A stretch of 64,000 nt of DNA from Streptomyces amritsarensis (GCF_001953875.1 NZ_MQUR01000023.1:17744-81743); one strand, 5' to 3'; positions 17,168 through 27,912 are shown, numbered from the stretch's first letter. Numbers and translations: made by a program. Notes: generated by a model from the letters alone, not told the origin.

Positions 17168-18283
17168 ATGCCTGTGGAAGATCTTGGATTTCGCCGGGCC
17201 GCGCCCGCGCTGGCCGCCTTCGCGGCGGTCCGGCTGCTCGGGCTGGCCGTGCTCGCGGCGTGGGGGGCGGTGGCGGGCAGCAGCCCGCACACCCTGCTGT
17301 CGGCCCGCTGGGACTCGCTCTGGTACGCCCGCATCGCCGCAGAGGGGTACGGCTACGAGATCGTCCTGCCGAACGGGGACGTCCACTCGAACCTGGCGTT
17401 CTTCCCGCTGCTGCCGTGGCTGGAACGGGCGGTGTCGGCGGCGACGGGACTCTCGTACGGCTCGGCGGGCCTGGTGGTGTCGGTGGTCGCCGGGCTCGCC
17501 GCGGCGTGGGGGATCTTCGCGGTGGGCGACCTGCTGCACGGCCGCCGCACGGGGGTGTTCGCGGTCGCCGTCTGGGCGGCGCTGCCCGTCGGGATCGTCC
17601 AGTCCATGGCGTACAGCGAGTCGCTGTTCACCGCGCTCGCCGCGTGGGCGCTGTACGGAGCCCTGCGCGGCCGGTGGCTGACGGCGGGCCTGCTCGCCGC
17701 CGGGGCCGGGCTGACCCGCCCGGTCGGTGCGGCGGTCGTCGCGGCGGTGTGGGTGGCCGTGGCCCTGGCGTGGCGGCGGGGCGAGCGGTCGTGGCGGATG
17801 GCGGCGGGAGCGCTGCTGGCTCCGGCGGGAGCGGCGGCGTACGTCCTGTGGGTGGGGGCCCGCACCGGGGGCGGTCTGCTCGGGTACCTGGAGGTGCAGG
17901 GCGGCTGGGGCAACGGCTTCGACGGCGGCTGGGCCTTCGCCCGTTTCGTCGGGGCGAAACTGGCCTCGCCCGCCTTCCCGGCCGGGCTGGGGCTGATCGC
18001 GGGAGTCGCCCTGGTGCTGTGGCTGTACGCGGCGTGCGTGCGGCAGCGGCAGCCGGCGCCGCTGCTCGTGTACTGCGGGATCGTCGTGGCGCTGGCGTTG
18101 TGCGCGTCGGGGTATTTCGGTTCGAAGCCGCGGCTGTTGCTGCCCGCCTTCCCGCTGATGCTGGTGCCGGCGGTGGCGCTCGCCCGGTGGCGGACCCGGC
18201 GGGCGGTCCTGGTGGTGGGTGCGGCCGCCCTGGCCGCGGCGGTGTACGGGGCGTTCTGGCTGAACGGCTCGGGCCCTCCGTAA
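17168..18283 (+). CDS. PIG-V-like integral-membrane mannosyltransferase
   Basis: 371 residues with about ten hydrophobic segments. After the first helix a loop reads ARWDSLWYARIAAEGYG, the W-D-S-x-W-Y motif whose Asp serves as the catalytic base in PIG-V-type GT-C transferases. Then LAFFPLLPWLERAV and the IVQSMAYSESLFTALAAWALYG block, also conserved in that family. GT-C enzymes use polyprenyl-phosphate sugars on the outer face of the membrane; the acceptor here is unknown, perhaps a glycolipid or cell-wall glycan. ATG 17168 has little SD; longer in-frame readings upstream look non-coding. Confidence 0.8.
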   Translation: MPVEDLGFRRAAPALAAFAAVRLLGLAVLAAWGAVAGSSPHTLLSARWDSLWYARIAAEGYGYEIVLPNGDVHSNLAFFPLLPWLERAVSAATGLSYGSAGLVVSVVAGLAAAWGIFAVGDLLHGRRTGVFAVAVWAALPVGIVQSMAYSESLFTALAAWALYGALRGRWLTAGLLAAGAGLTRPVGAAVVAAVWVAVALAWRRGERSWRMAAGALLAPAGAAAYVLWVGARTGGGLLGYLEVQGGWGNGFDGGWAFARFVGAKLASPAFPAGLGLIAGVALVLWLYAACVRQRQPAPLLVYCGIVVALALCASGYFGSKPRLLLPAFPLMLVPAVALARWRTRRAVLVVGAAALAAAVYGAFWLNGSGPP

Positions 18284-18520
18284 GGCCTCGGCCGCCGGTG
18301 GGGATGATTCCCGGACGTCCGCGGGCACGGTAATCGACCTGCGGCAATAAAGTCCGAATAAGCAGCAGGAACAATTCCCGGACGCCGGATCGAGAAGGAC
18401 CCAACCCCTGCCTGAATAGCGGGAATTAAGGTCCGCGTGAGACCAACTCCACATCACATGGTCATCACAAAGCCCGCGATTCGCCCGGCCCGGCCATCGC
18501 CGGGCGGTAACGTCGATTGA

Positions 18521-19606
18521 GTGCGTACCGATCAAATCCTGACCCGTCTGGAGCGGGTCTTCGCCCGGCTGGACCGGGAACCAGAGCGACCGGCTCATCT
18601 GCAGACTCCGCAGATGAGCCGGCACCGCGTCGTGCTCCTGGGATCGACCCTCGCGTTCTACCTCGCCATCGTCGTGGCCGTCCTGACCACGTCCTGGCTG
18701 GTCCGCCTGGACTGGCAGATCATGTTCTTCCGGCCCTACGAGCAGTGGCCGCAGCTGCACGCCTTCCTCGACTACCTGGTCGTGCTGGGCCAGCGCGGAC
18801 CCACCGCCGTCATGGTCGCCGCATGGCTCGGCTGGCGCTCCTGGCGGCAGCACACCCTGCGCCCGCTGATCACCCTCGGCGTCGCGCTGCTGCTGCTCAA
18901 CGTCACCGTGGGCTCCGTGAAGCTGGGCCTCGGCCGGCTCGGCCCGCACTACGCCACCGAGATCGGCTCGGCCGAACTCTTCGCGGGCGGCGATATATTC
19001 CCTTCCGGCCACACCGCCAACGCCGTCGTGACCTGGGGAATCCTGGCCTACCTGGCTTCCACCGTGGTCACCCGGCGGGTGCTGTCCGTGGTGTCCGCGG
19101 TCGTCTCGCTGAGCGTCGGCGCCACCACCGTGTACCTCGGCACGCACTGGGTCAGCGACGTCCTGCTGGGCTGGTCCGCGGGTCTGCTGATCCTGCTGGC
19201 GCTGCCCTGGTTCGAGCCGCTCATCGCCCGGACCGAGGCCTACGTCTTCGACCTGCGGGAGCTGCTGCGCCGCCGGGCCGAGACCGGGCGGATGCCCGCC
19301 CCGGTGGTCTCCGCGCTCACCCCGCTGCTCTCCGCGGGCGGCAAGTGGCAGCTGAAGCCCGTCGCCGGGACCGTCGGGGATTCGGCCGCGGCGCCCGCCG
19401 CGGCCGCCTCGGCGGGTGCCGCCGCGGGATACTCCCCGGCGCACCGCGCGGTCGCGCACCCCGCCGGCCGGCCGCACCTGATCCGCTCCGAGCGGACTCC
19501 GGTGACGCCGGTCGGCAGCCGCCGTCCGGCCCATCCCGCGCACCCCGCGCACCCCGAGCGGGCCGGAACCCGGGGCACCGCCGCCCGTCCGGTCGCCGGC
19601 GGCTGA
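18521..19606 (+). CDS. PAP2-superfamily membrane phosphatase
   Basis: 361 residues from GTG 18521. Six membrane segments span roughly residues 38-235. The phosphatase signature is present in the expected order: KLGLGRLGP (motif 1, K-x6-RP variant), FPSGHTAN (motif 2, with the catalytic His), and GTHWVSDVLLG (motif 3, H-x3-D). PAP2 enzymes of this kind dephosphorylate lipid phosphates such as undecaprenyl-PP or phosphatidic acid at the outer face of the membrane. The C-terminal 120 residues are Ala/Pro/His-rich and look disordered, with a HPAHPAHPE repeat. A strong hairpin follows. Confidence 0.88.
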   Translation: MRTDQILTRLERVFARLDREPERPAHLQTPQMSRHRVVLLGSTLAFYLAIVVAVLTTSWLVRLDWQIMFFRPYEQWPQLHAFLDYLVVLGQRGPTAVMVAAWLGWRSWRQHTLRPLITLGVALLLLNVTVGSVKLGLGRLGPHYATEIGSAELFAGGDIFPSGHTANAVVTWGILAYLASTVVTRRVLSVVSAVVSLSVGATTVYLGTHWVSDVLLGWSAGLLILLALPWFEPLIARTEAYVFDLRELLRRRAETGRMPAPVVSALTPLLSAGGKWQLKPVAGTVGDSAAAPAAAASAGAAAGYSPAHRAVAHPAGRPHLIRSERTPVTPVGSRRPAHPAHPAHPERAGTRGTAARPVAGG

Positions 19607-19650
19607 CGGCCACGGCGGGGGCGGTACGCACCCTCCACCCCCGCAGGACG

Positions 19651-19682
19651 AAGGCGGGCCGGGTCATCGACCCGGCCCGCCT
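19651..19682. terminator. Hairpin after the PAP2 gene
   Basis: A 14-bp perfect inverted repeat with loop CATCG (arms 19651-19664 and 19669-19682), 44 bases past the stop. It sits between convergent genes. The 217 bases to its right are less G+C-rich and hold no gene that I can support. Confidence 0.8.
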
Positions 19683-19899
19683 TCGGCGTTCGTCAGCGCC
19701 ACGCCCGGACGTTCGTCCGTCCCGGGTCACGCTTGTGTCACAGAATATCTACAGTCGCCCATTGTTTTCCGGACCGCGACACGCCCGGGGTACGGGCGCA
19801 TTCGAATTTCTCCCGGAAACCGGGAAATTGCCGCACACCATTTCCACGGAACCCTCGGACCGGACCAGCTGAATCTCCCTCAGGTCCGCTACATTTCCT

Positions 19900-20868
19900 T
19901 CACTTCTCCGGCCCGACGGCCCGGCCCAGGAGATCTCTGAGGTCCCGCATCCGATCCGTGAGGCCGGGCGGCTCGACCACTTCGAACTCACAACCGAGCA
20001 GCATGATGTGAATCACCAGAACGTCCAGGTTCACGGCGCCGGTGCGCAGCAGGCAGGTATCCGCGTCGACCCGTTCCAGGACCCCGTCGCTGGGCGCGAT
20101 GATCCGCGCCGCCTCCTGCTGCGGCATCCTGAGCCGCACCACCGCGTGGCTGGCGTAGACCCGCTGCGAGACGCCTTCGGAGACGTATGCGGCGAGGTCC
20201 TCGGCGGGTGGCGGACGCGGGGTGAAGCGCGGCCCGTGGGGCGGCCTGGGTTCGATCCGGTCGGCGCGGAAGGTCCGCCACGCCTCGCGGTCGAGGTCCC
20301 AGGCGACCAGGTACCAGCGGCGCTCCGTGCAGACGAGCCGGTGCGGTTCGACGGTGCGGCGGCTGACATTGCCCTCGTGGTCGCGGTACCCGAAGCGGAG
20401 CCGCTCGGTGTCCCGGCAGACCGAGGCCAGTTCGGTCAGCACCGAGGCGTCCACGGTGGAGCGCTGGGAGCCGCGCAGCATCGGCACGGTGAACTCGTTG
20501 AGGGCCGACACCCGCCGGCGCAGGCGCGACGGCAGGACCTGCTCCAGCTTCGCGAGGGCCCGTACGGAGGCCTCCCCGATCCCCTCGACACCGTGGCCCG
20601 CGGCGGTCCGCAGCCCGACGGCGACGGCCACGGCCTCGTCGTCGTCCAGCAGCAGCGGCGGCAGCTCGGCGCCGGCCCCCAGCTGGTAGCCGCCGCCGGT
20701 CCCGGGGGTGGCGTTCACCGGGTACCCCAGCTCCCGCAGCCGGTCCACATCGCGCCGGACGGTGCGGGCGGTGACGCCGAGGCGGTCGGCGAGGCCGGCG
20801 CCGGTCCATTCGCGGTGGGCCTGGAGCAGGGAGAGCAGGCGCAGCAGGCGGGCGGAGGTCTCGAGCAT
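19900..20868 (-). CDS. YafY-type WYL-domain transcriptional regulator
   Basis: 322 residues. The N-terminal helix-turn-helix (residues 5-60: RLLRLLSLLQAHREWTG..., then VTARTVRRDVDRLRELGYPV) is the HTH_11 class. A middle region starting near residue 145 contains the WYL domain: RLVCTERRWYLVAWDLDREAWRTFRADRI. A WCX-like C-terminal domain follows from residue 220. These regulators sense ligands through WYL and often repress nearby genes or respond to DNA damage. The adjacent Rpf-like gene is on the same strand 40 bases upstream-side; no operator was seen. Confidence 0.88.
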   Translation of the reverse strand: MLETSARLLRLLSLLQAHREWTGAGLADRLGVTARTVRRDVDRLRELGYPVNATPGTGGGYQLGAGAELPPLLLDDDEAVAVAVGLRTAAGHGVEGIGEASVRALAKLEQVLPSRLRRRVSALNEFTVPMLRGSQRSTVDASVLTELASVCRDTERLRFGYRDHEGNVSRRTVEPHRLVCTERRWYLVAWDLDREAWRTFRADRIEPRPPHGPRFTPRPPPAEDLAAYVSEGVSQRVYASHAVVRLRMPQQEAARIIAPSDGVLERVDADTCLLRTGAVNLDVLVIHIMLLGCEFEVVEPPGLTDRMRDLRDLLGRAVGPEK

Positions 20869-20908
20869 CCCCCGAGTCTGCCAGTGGCGCTACCGCGCCC
20901 GGCCGGGA

Positions 20909-21805
<897 letters not shown>

Positions 21806-22092
21806 CTACGCAGCGCCCCACGGTGCTCCACGGCCCGCCACGCGGCGGGACGCGCCACCCCACCCGGTCGGCCGACCTCCCCGTCCCGCCGAAACGACCG
21901 GATCCGGCCACCAACTGCGCACAAGCAGATAACAGTTGAAGCAAAAGCGAAGCCCTGGTCGCACGGTTCACCCTTCCGGGCGCCCGGTTCGAATCCGTTC
22001 CCTCAAATGGCGTGACCCCGACCGTCGCTCCTGCGTTGTGCCCGGCGAGCCGGGAGCCTCCCGGACCCGCACCTATGCCGAGGAGCCACCCC

Positions 22093-22905
22093 GTGCCGCG
22101 CATGCTCGACGTCAGTGATGAGGTACGTGCCGAGATCGGCGACGAAGAAGCCGACAGGCTGCTCGTCGGCGACGACGCGCCGCGCAGTTACGACTGCACC
22201 TCCTGCCGCACTCCGGGCGACCCCGAGAACGACCGCACCAGCACGGTGCTGTTCGTCGGCGAGGAGACCGCCGTCCTCGCCTTCGCCCACGCCACCTGCA
22301 TCCCCTCGCAGGTCGTCTCCGTCTCCGAGGAGCAGCTACAAGGCGCGGTCCGCAGCATCACCGGCGACAGCCCGGCCTCCGCTTCGGACACGGGCGCGCC
22401 CGCGCCGCAGAACGTCCCCGGCGGACAGGCCGTGCTGGGCATCACCAGCGGCCTCGTACTCATCGGCGGCGAGCTGCACCCGGCCCTGGTGGTCGAGCCG
22501 ACCGCGCCGATCGCCCGCCCGGGCAGCGACGGCCCCGGCGACGACTTCCTGCCGCTCCTGATCGAGCAGGGCTTCATCCCGGTGACCGACACGTCCGAAC
22601 TCCCCACCCTCCTCGGCGGCTGGTCGGTGCTCCTCGCGGCCGGGCAGCTGCACGCCGTGCTCCAGCCGGGCACCGAGGGCGGCGGCCAGGTCGCCTGGTG
22701 GCAGGCGCACCAGGCGCTGTCGGTCACCGACGGCTGGCGGACCGCCGTCCAGAAGACCCAGCGCGTGCTGATCTACGCCGCCCCGGTCGGCTCCATCGGC
22801 CAGCAGCCCCGCGAGGACCTGCTGCGCGACGCGCTGGACAAGGCCGCTGCCGCGGGCAAGCTCGTGGCCGCGGCGATGCCCCTCGCCGGGACGCCCGGCG
22901 CCTGA
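22093..22905 (+). CDS. Conserved hypothetical protein
   Basis: 270 residues from GTG 22093, which AGGAG precedes by 7 bases. A 27-residue upstream extension in frame to 22012 looks non-coding. The N-terminal part has a YDCTSCRTPGD segment with a CxxC pair and FAHATCIPSQVV, which could bind metal. The remainder is alpha/beta with GITSGLVLIGGELHPALVVEPTAPIARPG and WWQAHQALSVTDGWRTAVQKTQRVLIYAAPVG. I do not recognise a characterised family; proteins like this are common in Streptomyces. It has its own terminator hairpin downstream. Confidence 0.8.
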   Translation: MPRMLDVSDEVRAEIGDEEADRLLVGDDAPRSYDCTSCRTPGDPENDRTSTVLFVGEETAVLAFAHATCIPSQVVSVSEEQLQGAVRSITGDSPASASDTGAPAPQNVPGGQAVLGITSGLVLIGGELHPALVVEPTAPIARPGSDGPGDDFLPLLIEQGFIPVTDTSELPTLLGGWSVLLAAGQLHAVLQPGTEGGGQVAWWQAHQALSVTDGWRTAVQKTQRVLIYAAPVGSIGQQPREDLLRDALDKAAAAGKLVAAAMPLAGTPGA

Positions 22906-22962
22906 TCCCAGCCGGTACCGAGAACGGCCGCCCGGCCCCCGCGGAGGGGGTCGGGCGGCGTG

Positions 22963-23000
22963 CGCCGGGGGTGTGCGGTCCGTCCCGCACACCCCCGGCG
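22963..23000 (+). terminator. Strong hairpin after the 270-aa hypothetical
   Basis: A 16-bp perfect inverted repeat (22963-22978 with 22985-23000) and a 6-base loop, 57 bases after the stop codon. Confidence 0.8.
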
Positions 23001-23060
23001 ATCTGCGTTTCCGGCCCGTTCACCCCGCATCCGCAGCGCGCCCGTTTCGTTGGCTGATAC

Positions 23061-23510
23061 GTGCATCCATACGACTCCTCCCGCGCCCCGTCCTATTCGG
23101 GCACCGTCCCCGCCATGCGTCCCGTACGCGACCGGGACAGCTCTCCGGCCGTCTCGCACACCCCGATCTACGACACGCTGTACTCGGAGTACCTGCGCGC
23201 CTTCCGGGCCCTGCCGGGCGACCGTACGGGCGAGGAGGACCTCGGGTTCACGTCCTTCTCCTACGGGGGCGGCTACACCGGCGGCACGTACGGCGGCGGC
23301 TGGAGCGGTTCGGCCTGGCAGCGGACCGAATGGCAGCCCTCTTCCTACGGCTCGCAGGCCCCCTCCCCGTCGCCCTCCGCGTCGCAGCCCCAGCCCCAGC
23401 CCGCCTACTCGTACGCGGGTAGCCCCGGATACGCCGACGGGCGGCACCACCAGACCGGGATGACGCACATCCCGGCGGCCCTGCCGCCCGCTCCGCGCCG
23501 GGGCTACTGA
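23061..23510 (+). CDS. Small Gly/Ser/Pro/Tyr-rich hypothetical protein
   Basis: 149 residues from GTG 23061. The only ordered-looking part is IYDTLYSEYLRAFRALPGDRTGEEDLGF near residue 40. The rest is low complexity: GGGYTGGTYGGGW, then a Ser-Pro-Gln repeat and a His/Pro-rich end. No signal peptide or membrane helix. I recognise no family. It is convergent with der, the two stops only 13 bases apart. Coding status is supported by steady third-position G/C and by the lone Tyr-rich helix. Confidence 0.65.
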   Translation: MHPYDSSRAPSYSGTVPAMRPVRDRDSSPAVSHTPIYDTLYSEYLRAFRALPGDRTGEEDLGFTSFSYGGGYTGGTYGGGWSGSAWQRTEWQPSSYGSQAPSPSPSASQPQPQPAYSYAGSPGYADGRHHQTGMTHIPAALPPAPRRGY

Positions 23511-23523
23511 CCCCGGACCGCCG

Positions 23524-24987
23524 CTACTTCTTCTTCTTGTACTGGGCGCCGCGCTTCTCGCGCACCCGCACCGAGATGTGGATCGGCGTGCCCTCGAAGC
23601 CGAACTCCTCGCGCAGGCGGCGCTCGATGAAGCGCCGGTAGCCGTGCTCCAGGAAGCCGGAGGCGAACAGGACGAACCGCGGCGGCTTGCTCCCCGCCTG
23701 GGTACCGAACAGGATGCGGGGCTGCTTGCCGCCGCGGATCGGGTGCGGGTGGGCGGCGACGACCTCGCCGAGGAAGGCGTTCAGCCGGCCGGTGGGGACG
23801 CGCGTCTCCCAGCCCGCGAGGGCGGTCTCGATCGCGGGGACCAGCTTCTCCATGTGACGGCCGGTGAGCGCCGAGACGTTCACCCGGGGCGCCCAGGAGA
23901 CCTGCTGCATCTCGGTCTCGATCTCGCGCTCGAGGTAGTAGCGGCGCTCCTCGTCGAGCTCGTCCCACTTGTTGTAGGCGATGACGATCGCGCGGCCGGC
24001 CTCGACGGCCATGGTGATGATGCGCTGGTCCTGGACGCTGATCGTCTCGGTGGTGTCGATCAGGATGACCGCCACCTCGGCCTTCTCGACGGCCGCGGCG
24101 GTGCGCAGCGAGGCGTAGTAGTCCGCGCCCTGCTGGAGGTGGACCTTCTTGCGGATGCCCGCGGTGTCGACGAACTTCCAGGTGACGCCGCCGAGCTCGA
24201 TCAGCTCGTCGACCGGGTCGCGGGTGGTGCCGGCGAGCTCGTTGACGACGACCCGGTTCTCCTTCGCGACCTTGTTCAGCAGCGAGGACTTGCCGACGTT
24301 CGGGCGGCCGATCAGGGCGATCCGGCGGGGGCCGCCGGGGGCGGCGCCGCCGAAGGTCTGCTCGGGGGCCTCGGGCAGGACGTCGAGGACGGCGTCGAGC
24401 ATGTCGCCGGTGCCGCGGCCGTGCAGGGAGGAGACCGGGTGCGGCATGCCGAGGCCCAGCGACCACAGCGAGGCCGCGTCGGACTCGCCGCTCTGGCCGT
24501 CGACCTTGTTCGCGCACAGGACGACGGGCTTCTTCGCCTTGCGGAGCAGCCTGACGACGGCCTCGTCGCTGTCGGTGGCGCCGACCTTGGCGTCGACGAC
24601 GAAGACGACCGCGTCGGCGGTCTCGATGGCGTATTCGGCCTGGGCGGCGACGGCCGCGTCGATGCCGAGGACGTCCTGCTCCCAGCCGCCGGTGTCGACG
24701 ACCTTGAAGCGCCGGCCGGCCCACTCGGCCTCGTAGGTGACGCGGTCCCGGGTGACGCCGGGCTTGTCCTCGACGACCGCCTCGCGGCGGCCGATGATGC
24801 GGTTCACCAGGGTCGACTTGCCGACGTTGGGGCGGCCCACGACGGCGAGGACGGGCAGCGGGCCGTGGCCCGCCTCCTCGATGGCGCCTTCGACGTCTTC
24901 GAGGTCGAAACCCTCTTCCGCGGCGAGCTCCATGAACTCCGCGTACTCGGCATCGCCAAGTGCTCCGTGGTCGTGCTGGTCGTTCAT
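23524..24987 (-). CDS. der: Ribosome-assembly GTPase Der (EngA)
   Basis: 487 residues from ATG 24987. Two tandem GTPase domains: GRPNVGKST at 51-59 with DTGGWEQD (switch II) and NKVDG, and a second at about 226-234, GRPNVGKSS, with DTAGIRKK and NKWDE. A KH-like domain closes the protein, ending in YKKKK. Der acts in 50S subunit maturation. The acidic N-terminal extension of about 45 residues is typical of actinobacterial copies. It is the last gene of tyrA-cmk-plsC-der. Confidence 0.97.
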   Translation of the reverse strand: MNDQHDHGALGDAEYAEFMELAAEEGFDLEDVEGAIEEAGHGPLPVLAVVGRPNVGKSTLVNRIIGRREAVVEDKPGVTRDRVTYEAEWAGRRFKVVDTGGWEQDVLGIDAAVAAQAEYAIETADAVVFVVDAKVGATDSDEAVVRLLRKAKKPVVLCANKVDGQSGESDAASLWSLGLGMPHPVSSLHGRGTGDMLDAVLDVLPEAPEQTFGGAAPGGPRRIALIGRPNVGKSSLLNKVAKENRVVVNELAGTTRDPVDELIELGGVTWKFVDTAGIRKKVHLQQGADYYASLRTAAAVEKAEVAVILIDTTETISVQDQRIITMAVEAGRAIVIAYNKWDELDEERRYYLEREIETEMQQVSWAPRVNVSALTGRHMEKLVPAIETALAGWETRVPTGRLNAFLGEVVAAHPHPIRGGKQPRILFGTQAGSKPPRFVLFASGFLEHGYRRFIERRLREEFGFEGTPIHISVRVREKRGAQYKKKK

Positions 24988-25062
24988 GAAGTCCGTTCCT
25001 CGTCGTTCGTGGTGATCGGTGGTGCCCGCGCAGCGCGGTTCCACTACTGGTTCAAGTCTCGC

Positions 25063-25710
25063 TCAGCGCCCGGTCAGGCGCTTGGCGTCGGCCAGGTGGG
25101 CGGTCAGCCGGTCCTGGATGCGTACGGTGGCCCGGTCCAGCGCGGTACGGGTGCGGCGGCCACTGCCGTCCCCGGCGTCGAAGGCCGAGCCGAAGACGAC
25201 GTCGACCCGGCTCTTGAAGGGCGGCAGCCCCGGGATCAGCCGGCCGCGGCCCTCGGCGCTGCCGAGGACGGCGACGGGCACGATGGGCGCGCCGCTGCGG
25301 ACCGCGAAGTACGCCAGTCCCGCGCGCAGCGAGGCGAAGTCGCCCTCGCCCCTCGTGCCCTCGGGGAATATCCCCAGCGCCCCGCCCTGGTCGAGCACGG
25401 CGAGGGCGCGGCCTATCGCCGCCCGGTCGGCGCCGGAGCGGTCGACCTTGACCTGCCCGATGCCGTCCAGGAAGGGGCCGAGCGGGCCCACGTACGCTTC
25501 CTTCTTGATCAGGAAGTGCAGGGGGCGGGGCGCGGTGCCCATCACCATGGGGCCGTCTATGTTGTGCGTGTGGTTCACGGCGAGGATGACGGGGCCCGAG
25601 GCAGGCACCTTCCAGGCGCCCAGTACGCGCGGCTTCCACAGCCCGTACATGAGGCCGATGCCGATGCGCCTGCCGACCGCCGCGCCCTTGAGGGAGGGCG
25701 TTCGGCTCAC
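25063..25710 (-). CDS. plsC: 1-acyl-glycerol-3-phosphate acyltransferase (PlsC-like)
   Basis: 215 residues from GTG 25710, overlapping the cmk stop by 4 bases (GTGA). The acyltransferase motifs are intact: NHTHNID (H-x4-D catalytic pair), GPLGPFLDGIGQVKVDR, and FPEGTRGEG. The enzyme moves an acyl group from acyl-CoA or acyl-ACP onto lysophosphatidate at the membrane. Many Streptomyces have several PlsC paralogues, so which phospholipid step this one serves is open. Confidence 0.9.
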   Translation of the reverse strand: MSRTPSLKGAAVGRRIGIGLMYGLWKPRVLGAWKVPASGPVILAVNHTHNIDGPMVMGTAPRPLHFLIKKEAYVGPLGPFLDGIGQVKVDRSGADRAAIGRALAVLDQGGALGIFPEGTRGEGDFASLRAGLAYFAVRSGAPIVPVAVLGSAEGRGRLIPGLPPFKSRVDVVFGSAFDAGDGSGRRTRTALDRATVRIQDRLTAHLADAKRLTGR

Positions 25711-26414
25711 CTGCGGCCCGCCCGCTTCTCCTCCACGAGCGTCACGACGCACTCGATCACCTGGTCGAGCGTGAGCTCGGTGGTGTCCACCTCGACCGCG
25801 TCGCCGGCCTTGGCCAGCGGGGAGGTCTTGCGGCCGGAGTCCGCGGCGTCGCGCTTGATCAGCGCCGCCTTGGTGGCCGCGAGGTCGGCGGCCTCCTTGC
25901 CGCGGAGCTCTCCGCTGCGCCGGGCGGCGCGCGCCTCCGCGGAGGCCGTCAGGAAGATCTTGAGGTCGGCGTCGGGCAGGACGGTGGTGCCGATGTCCCG
26001 GCCCTCGACGACGATCCCGTCCGCGTCCCGTGCCGCCTCGGCGGCGATGGAGCGCTGCAGTTCGGTGATGAGGGTGCGCACCTCGGGGACCGCGCTGACG
26101 GCGCTGACCTTGGAGGTGACCTCCTGGGTGCGGATGGGGCCGGCGGCGTCGAGGCCGTCCACCGTGATGGTGGGGGCGGCCGGGTCGGTGCCGGACACGA
26201 TGGAGGGCTTGCCGGCGGCGACCGCCACGGCCTGCGCGTCGTCGGTGTCGACCCCGTTGGAGATCATCCACCAGGTGATGGCCCGGTACTGGGCACCGGT
26301 GTCCAGGTAGCGCAGCCCGAGCTTGGCGGCCACGGCCTTGGAGGTGCTGGACTTGCCCGTGCCGGAGGGACCGTCGATGGCGACGATCACGGCGGACGGA
26401 GCTGCGGTTTCCAC
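25707..26414 (-). CDS. cmk: Cytidylate kinase
   Basis: 235 residues from GTG 26414. P-loop IDGPSGTGKSSTSKAVAAKL, then YLDTGAQYRAITWWM, the CMP-binding region GRDIGTTVLPDADLKIFLTAS, and the R-D-x-x-D-S lid in KRDAADSGRKTSPL. It phosphorylates (d)CMP with ATP. The lid is followed by VDTTELTLDQV as in the family. Start supported by AAGG 10 bases upstream. Confidence 0.96.
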   Translation of the reverse strand: METAAPSAVIVAIDGPSGTGKSSTSKAVAAKLGLRYLDTGAQYRAITWWMISNGVDTDDAQAVAVAAGKPSIVSGTDPAAPTITVDGLDAAGPIRTQEVTSKVSAVSAVPEVRTLITELQRSIAAEAARDADGIVVEGRDIGTTVLPDADLKIFLTASAEARAARRSGELRGKEAADLAATKAALIKRDAADSGRKTSPLAKAGDAVEVDTTELTLDQVIECVVTLVEEKRAGRR

Positions 26415-26531
26415 GGTGCGGGCACCTTCCTGGTTGCGCGTGCGTGTCAGGGCGCGGCAAAACGCCCCCCTGCAAGGTTACCGGCCCGCGGCACCCCCCG
26501 GCCCCGCCCCTGGTTCGCGCACCTCGCGGGC

Positions 26532-27620
26532 TCAGGAGGTGCGCAGGGCCCAGCCCCGCTCCCGCAGCTCCGCGGTCAGGCCCGCCGCGGACCGCGGCTC
26601 CACCATGAGCTGCACCAGGCCGGCCTGCTGGCCCGTCGCGTGCTCGATCCGCACGTCCTCGATGTTGACCCCGGCGCGGCCGGCGTCGGCGAAGATCCGG
26701 GCCAGCTCGCCGGGCTGGTCGCTGATGAGCACGGCGACCGTCTCGTAGACCGTGGGCGCCGCTCCGTGCTTGCCCGGGACCCGTACGCGGCCCGCGTTGC
26801 CGCGGCGCAGCACGTCCTCGATGCCCGCCGCACCGCCGCGGCGCTTGTCCACGTCGGCGGACTGGAGGCTGCGCAGCGCGTCGACGGTCTCCTCCAGGTC
26901 GGCGGCGATCCCGGCGAGGACGTCGGCGACCGGGCCGGGGTTGGCCGACAGGATCTCCACCCACATCCGCGGGTCGGAGGCGGCGATCCGGGTCACGTCG
27001 CGGATGCCCTGCCCGCACAGCCGTACGGCCGTCTCGTCGGCCTCCTCCAGCCGGGCCGCGACCATGCTGGAGACGAGCTGCGGGGTGTGCGAGACGAGCG
27101 CGACGGCCCGGTCGTGGGCGTCCGCGTCCATCACCACCGGCACGGCCCGGGCGAGGGCCACCAGCTCCAGCGCGAGGTTGAGGACCTCGTGGTCGGTGTC
27201 CCGGGTCGGGGTGAGCACCCACGGGCGGCCCTCGAAGAGGTCCGCGGTGGCGGCCAGCGGCCCGGACTGCTCCTTGCCCGCCATCGGGTGCGTGCCGATG
27301 TAGGCGGTGGCGTCCACGCCGAGCGCGGCCAGTTCCCGCCGCGGTCCGCCCTTGACGCTGGCCACGTCCACGTAGGCGCGCGCCGCGCCGCGTCCTATGA
27401 GGTCGGCGAGGGTCGCGGCCACGTGGGCCGGCGGCACGGCGACGATCGCGAGGTCGACCTGCTCCTGCGGGGGCTCGTCGGTGCCGGCGCCGAGCGCGGC
27501 CGCCGTGCGCGCCCGGTCCGGGTCGTGGTCGGCGAGGTGCACGGTGATCCCGCGGGCCGTCAGGGCGAGCGCCGCGGAGGTGCCGATCAGTCCGGTTCCG
27601 ATGACGACGGCGGTTCTCAC
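26532..27620 (-). CDS. tyrA: Prephenate dehydrogenase with ACT domain
   Basis: 362 residues from GTG 27620, which has GGAG at 6 bases; an in-frame GTG at 27632 lacks one. N-terminal NAD-binding fold: TAVVIGTGLIGTSAALAL. Family motifs THPMAGKEQSG (His binding the prephenate) and VSHTPQLVSS. A C-terminal ACT domain starts near residue 290 (VAVLISDQPGELARIFADAGRAGVNIED), implying feedback by an aromatic amino acid. It commits prephenate to tyrosine. First gene of tyrA-cmk-plsC-der; the 118-base gap to cmk could hold a second promoter. Confidence 0.95.
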   Translation of the reverse strand: MRTAVVIGTGLIGTSAALALTARGITVHLADHDPDRARTAAALGAGTDEPPQEQVDLAIVAVPPAHVAATLADLIGRGAARAYVDVASVKGGPRRELAALGVDATAYIGTHPMAGKEQSGPLAATADLFEGRPWVLTPTRDTDHEVLNLALELVALARAVPVVMDADAHDRAVALVSHTPQLVSSMVAARLEEADETAVRLCGQGIRDVTRIAASDPRMWVEILSANPGPVADVLAGIAADLEETVDALRSLQSADVDKRRGGAAGIEDVLRRGNAGRVRVPGKHGAAPTVYETVAVLISDQPGELARIFADAGRAGVNIEDVRIEHATGQQAGLVQLMVEPRSAAGLTAELRERGWALRTS

Positions 27621-27735
27621 GGGGCGCTCCACGGGTGCGTGACGACAGGTTCTGACTCAGGGTAGCCAGAGGTGACGCCGCGGGGCCCGGCTGCCCGCCC
27701 TGTGGGACGGCGGCCGGGCCCTCGGGACGGCGTCT

Positions 27736-27912
27736 TCAGGACTTCTGCTGCCTGATGATGTCCTCGATCGGACCGGAGGGGATCACTCCGCCCGGTGTCA
27801 GCCTGTCGACCGCCCGCGGCAGGCTCTGCGCGATCCGGTCCGCGGCCTGTTCCGGGCCGGGCCGCGCGGACAGCGCCGTACCCGGCTCGGAGACGTGGAC
27901 AATGTCGCTCAT
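27736..27912 (-). CDS. Small hypothetical protein
   Basis: 58 residues from ATG 27912 (alternative ATG 27924): MSDIVHVSEPGTALSAR, then an amphipathic helix EQAADRIAQSLPRAVDRL and SGPIEDIIRQQKS. It is divergent from the DUF952 gene 59 bases away. No SD is clear for either start. I do not recognise the family. Its balanced composition, unlike the Arg/Pro-rich shadow frames around it, is the main argument that it is real. Confidence 0.5.
   Translation of the reverse strand: MSDIVHVSEPGTALSARPGPEQAADRIAQSLPRAVDRLTPGGVIPSGPIEDIIRQQKS

Noticed and set aside
21930..22030. GGTTCGAATCC resembling a tRNA T-loop
   Set aside because: Flanking bases pair at only three T-stem positions and no acceptor, D or anticodon arm can be folded around it.
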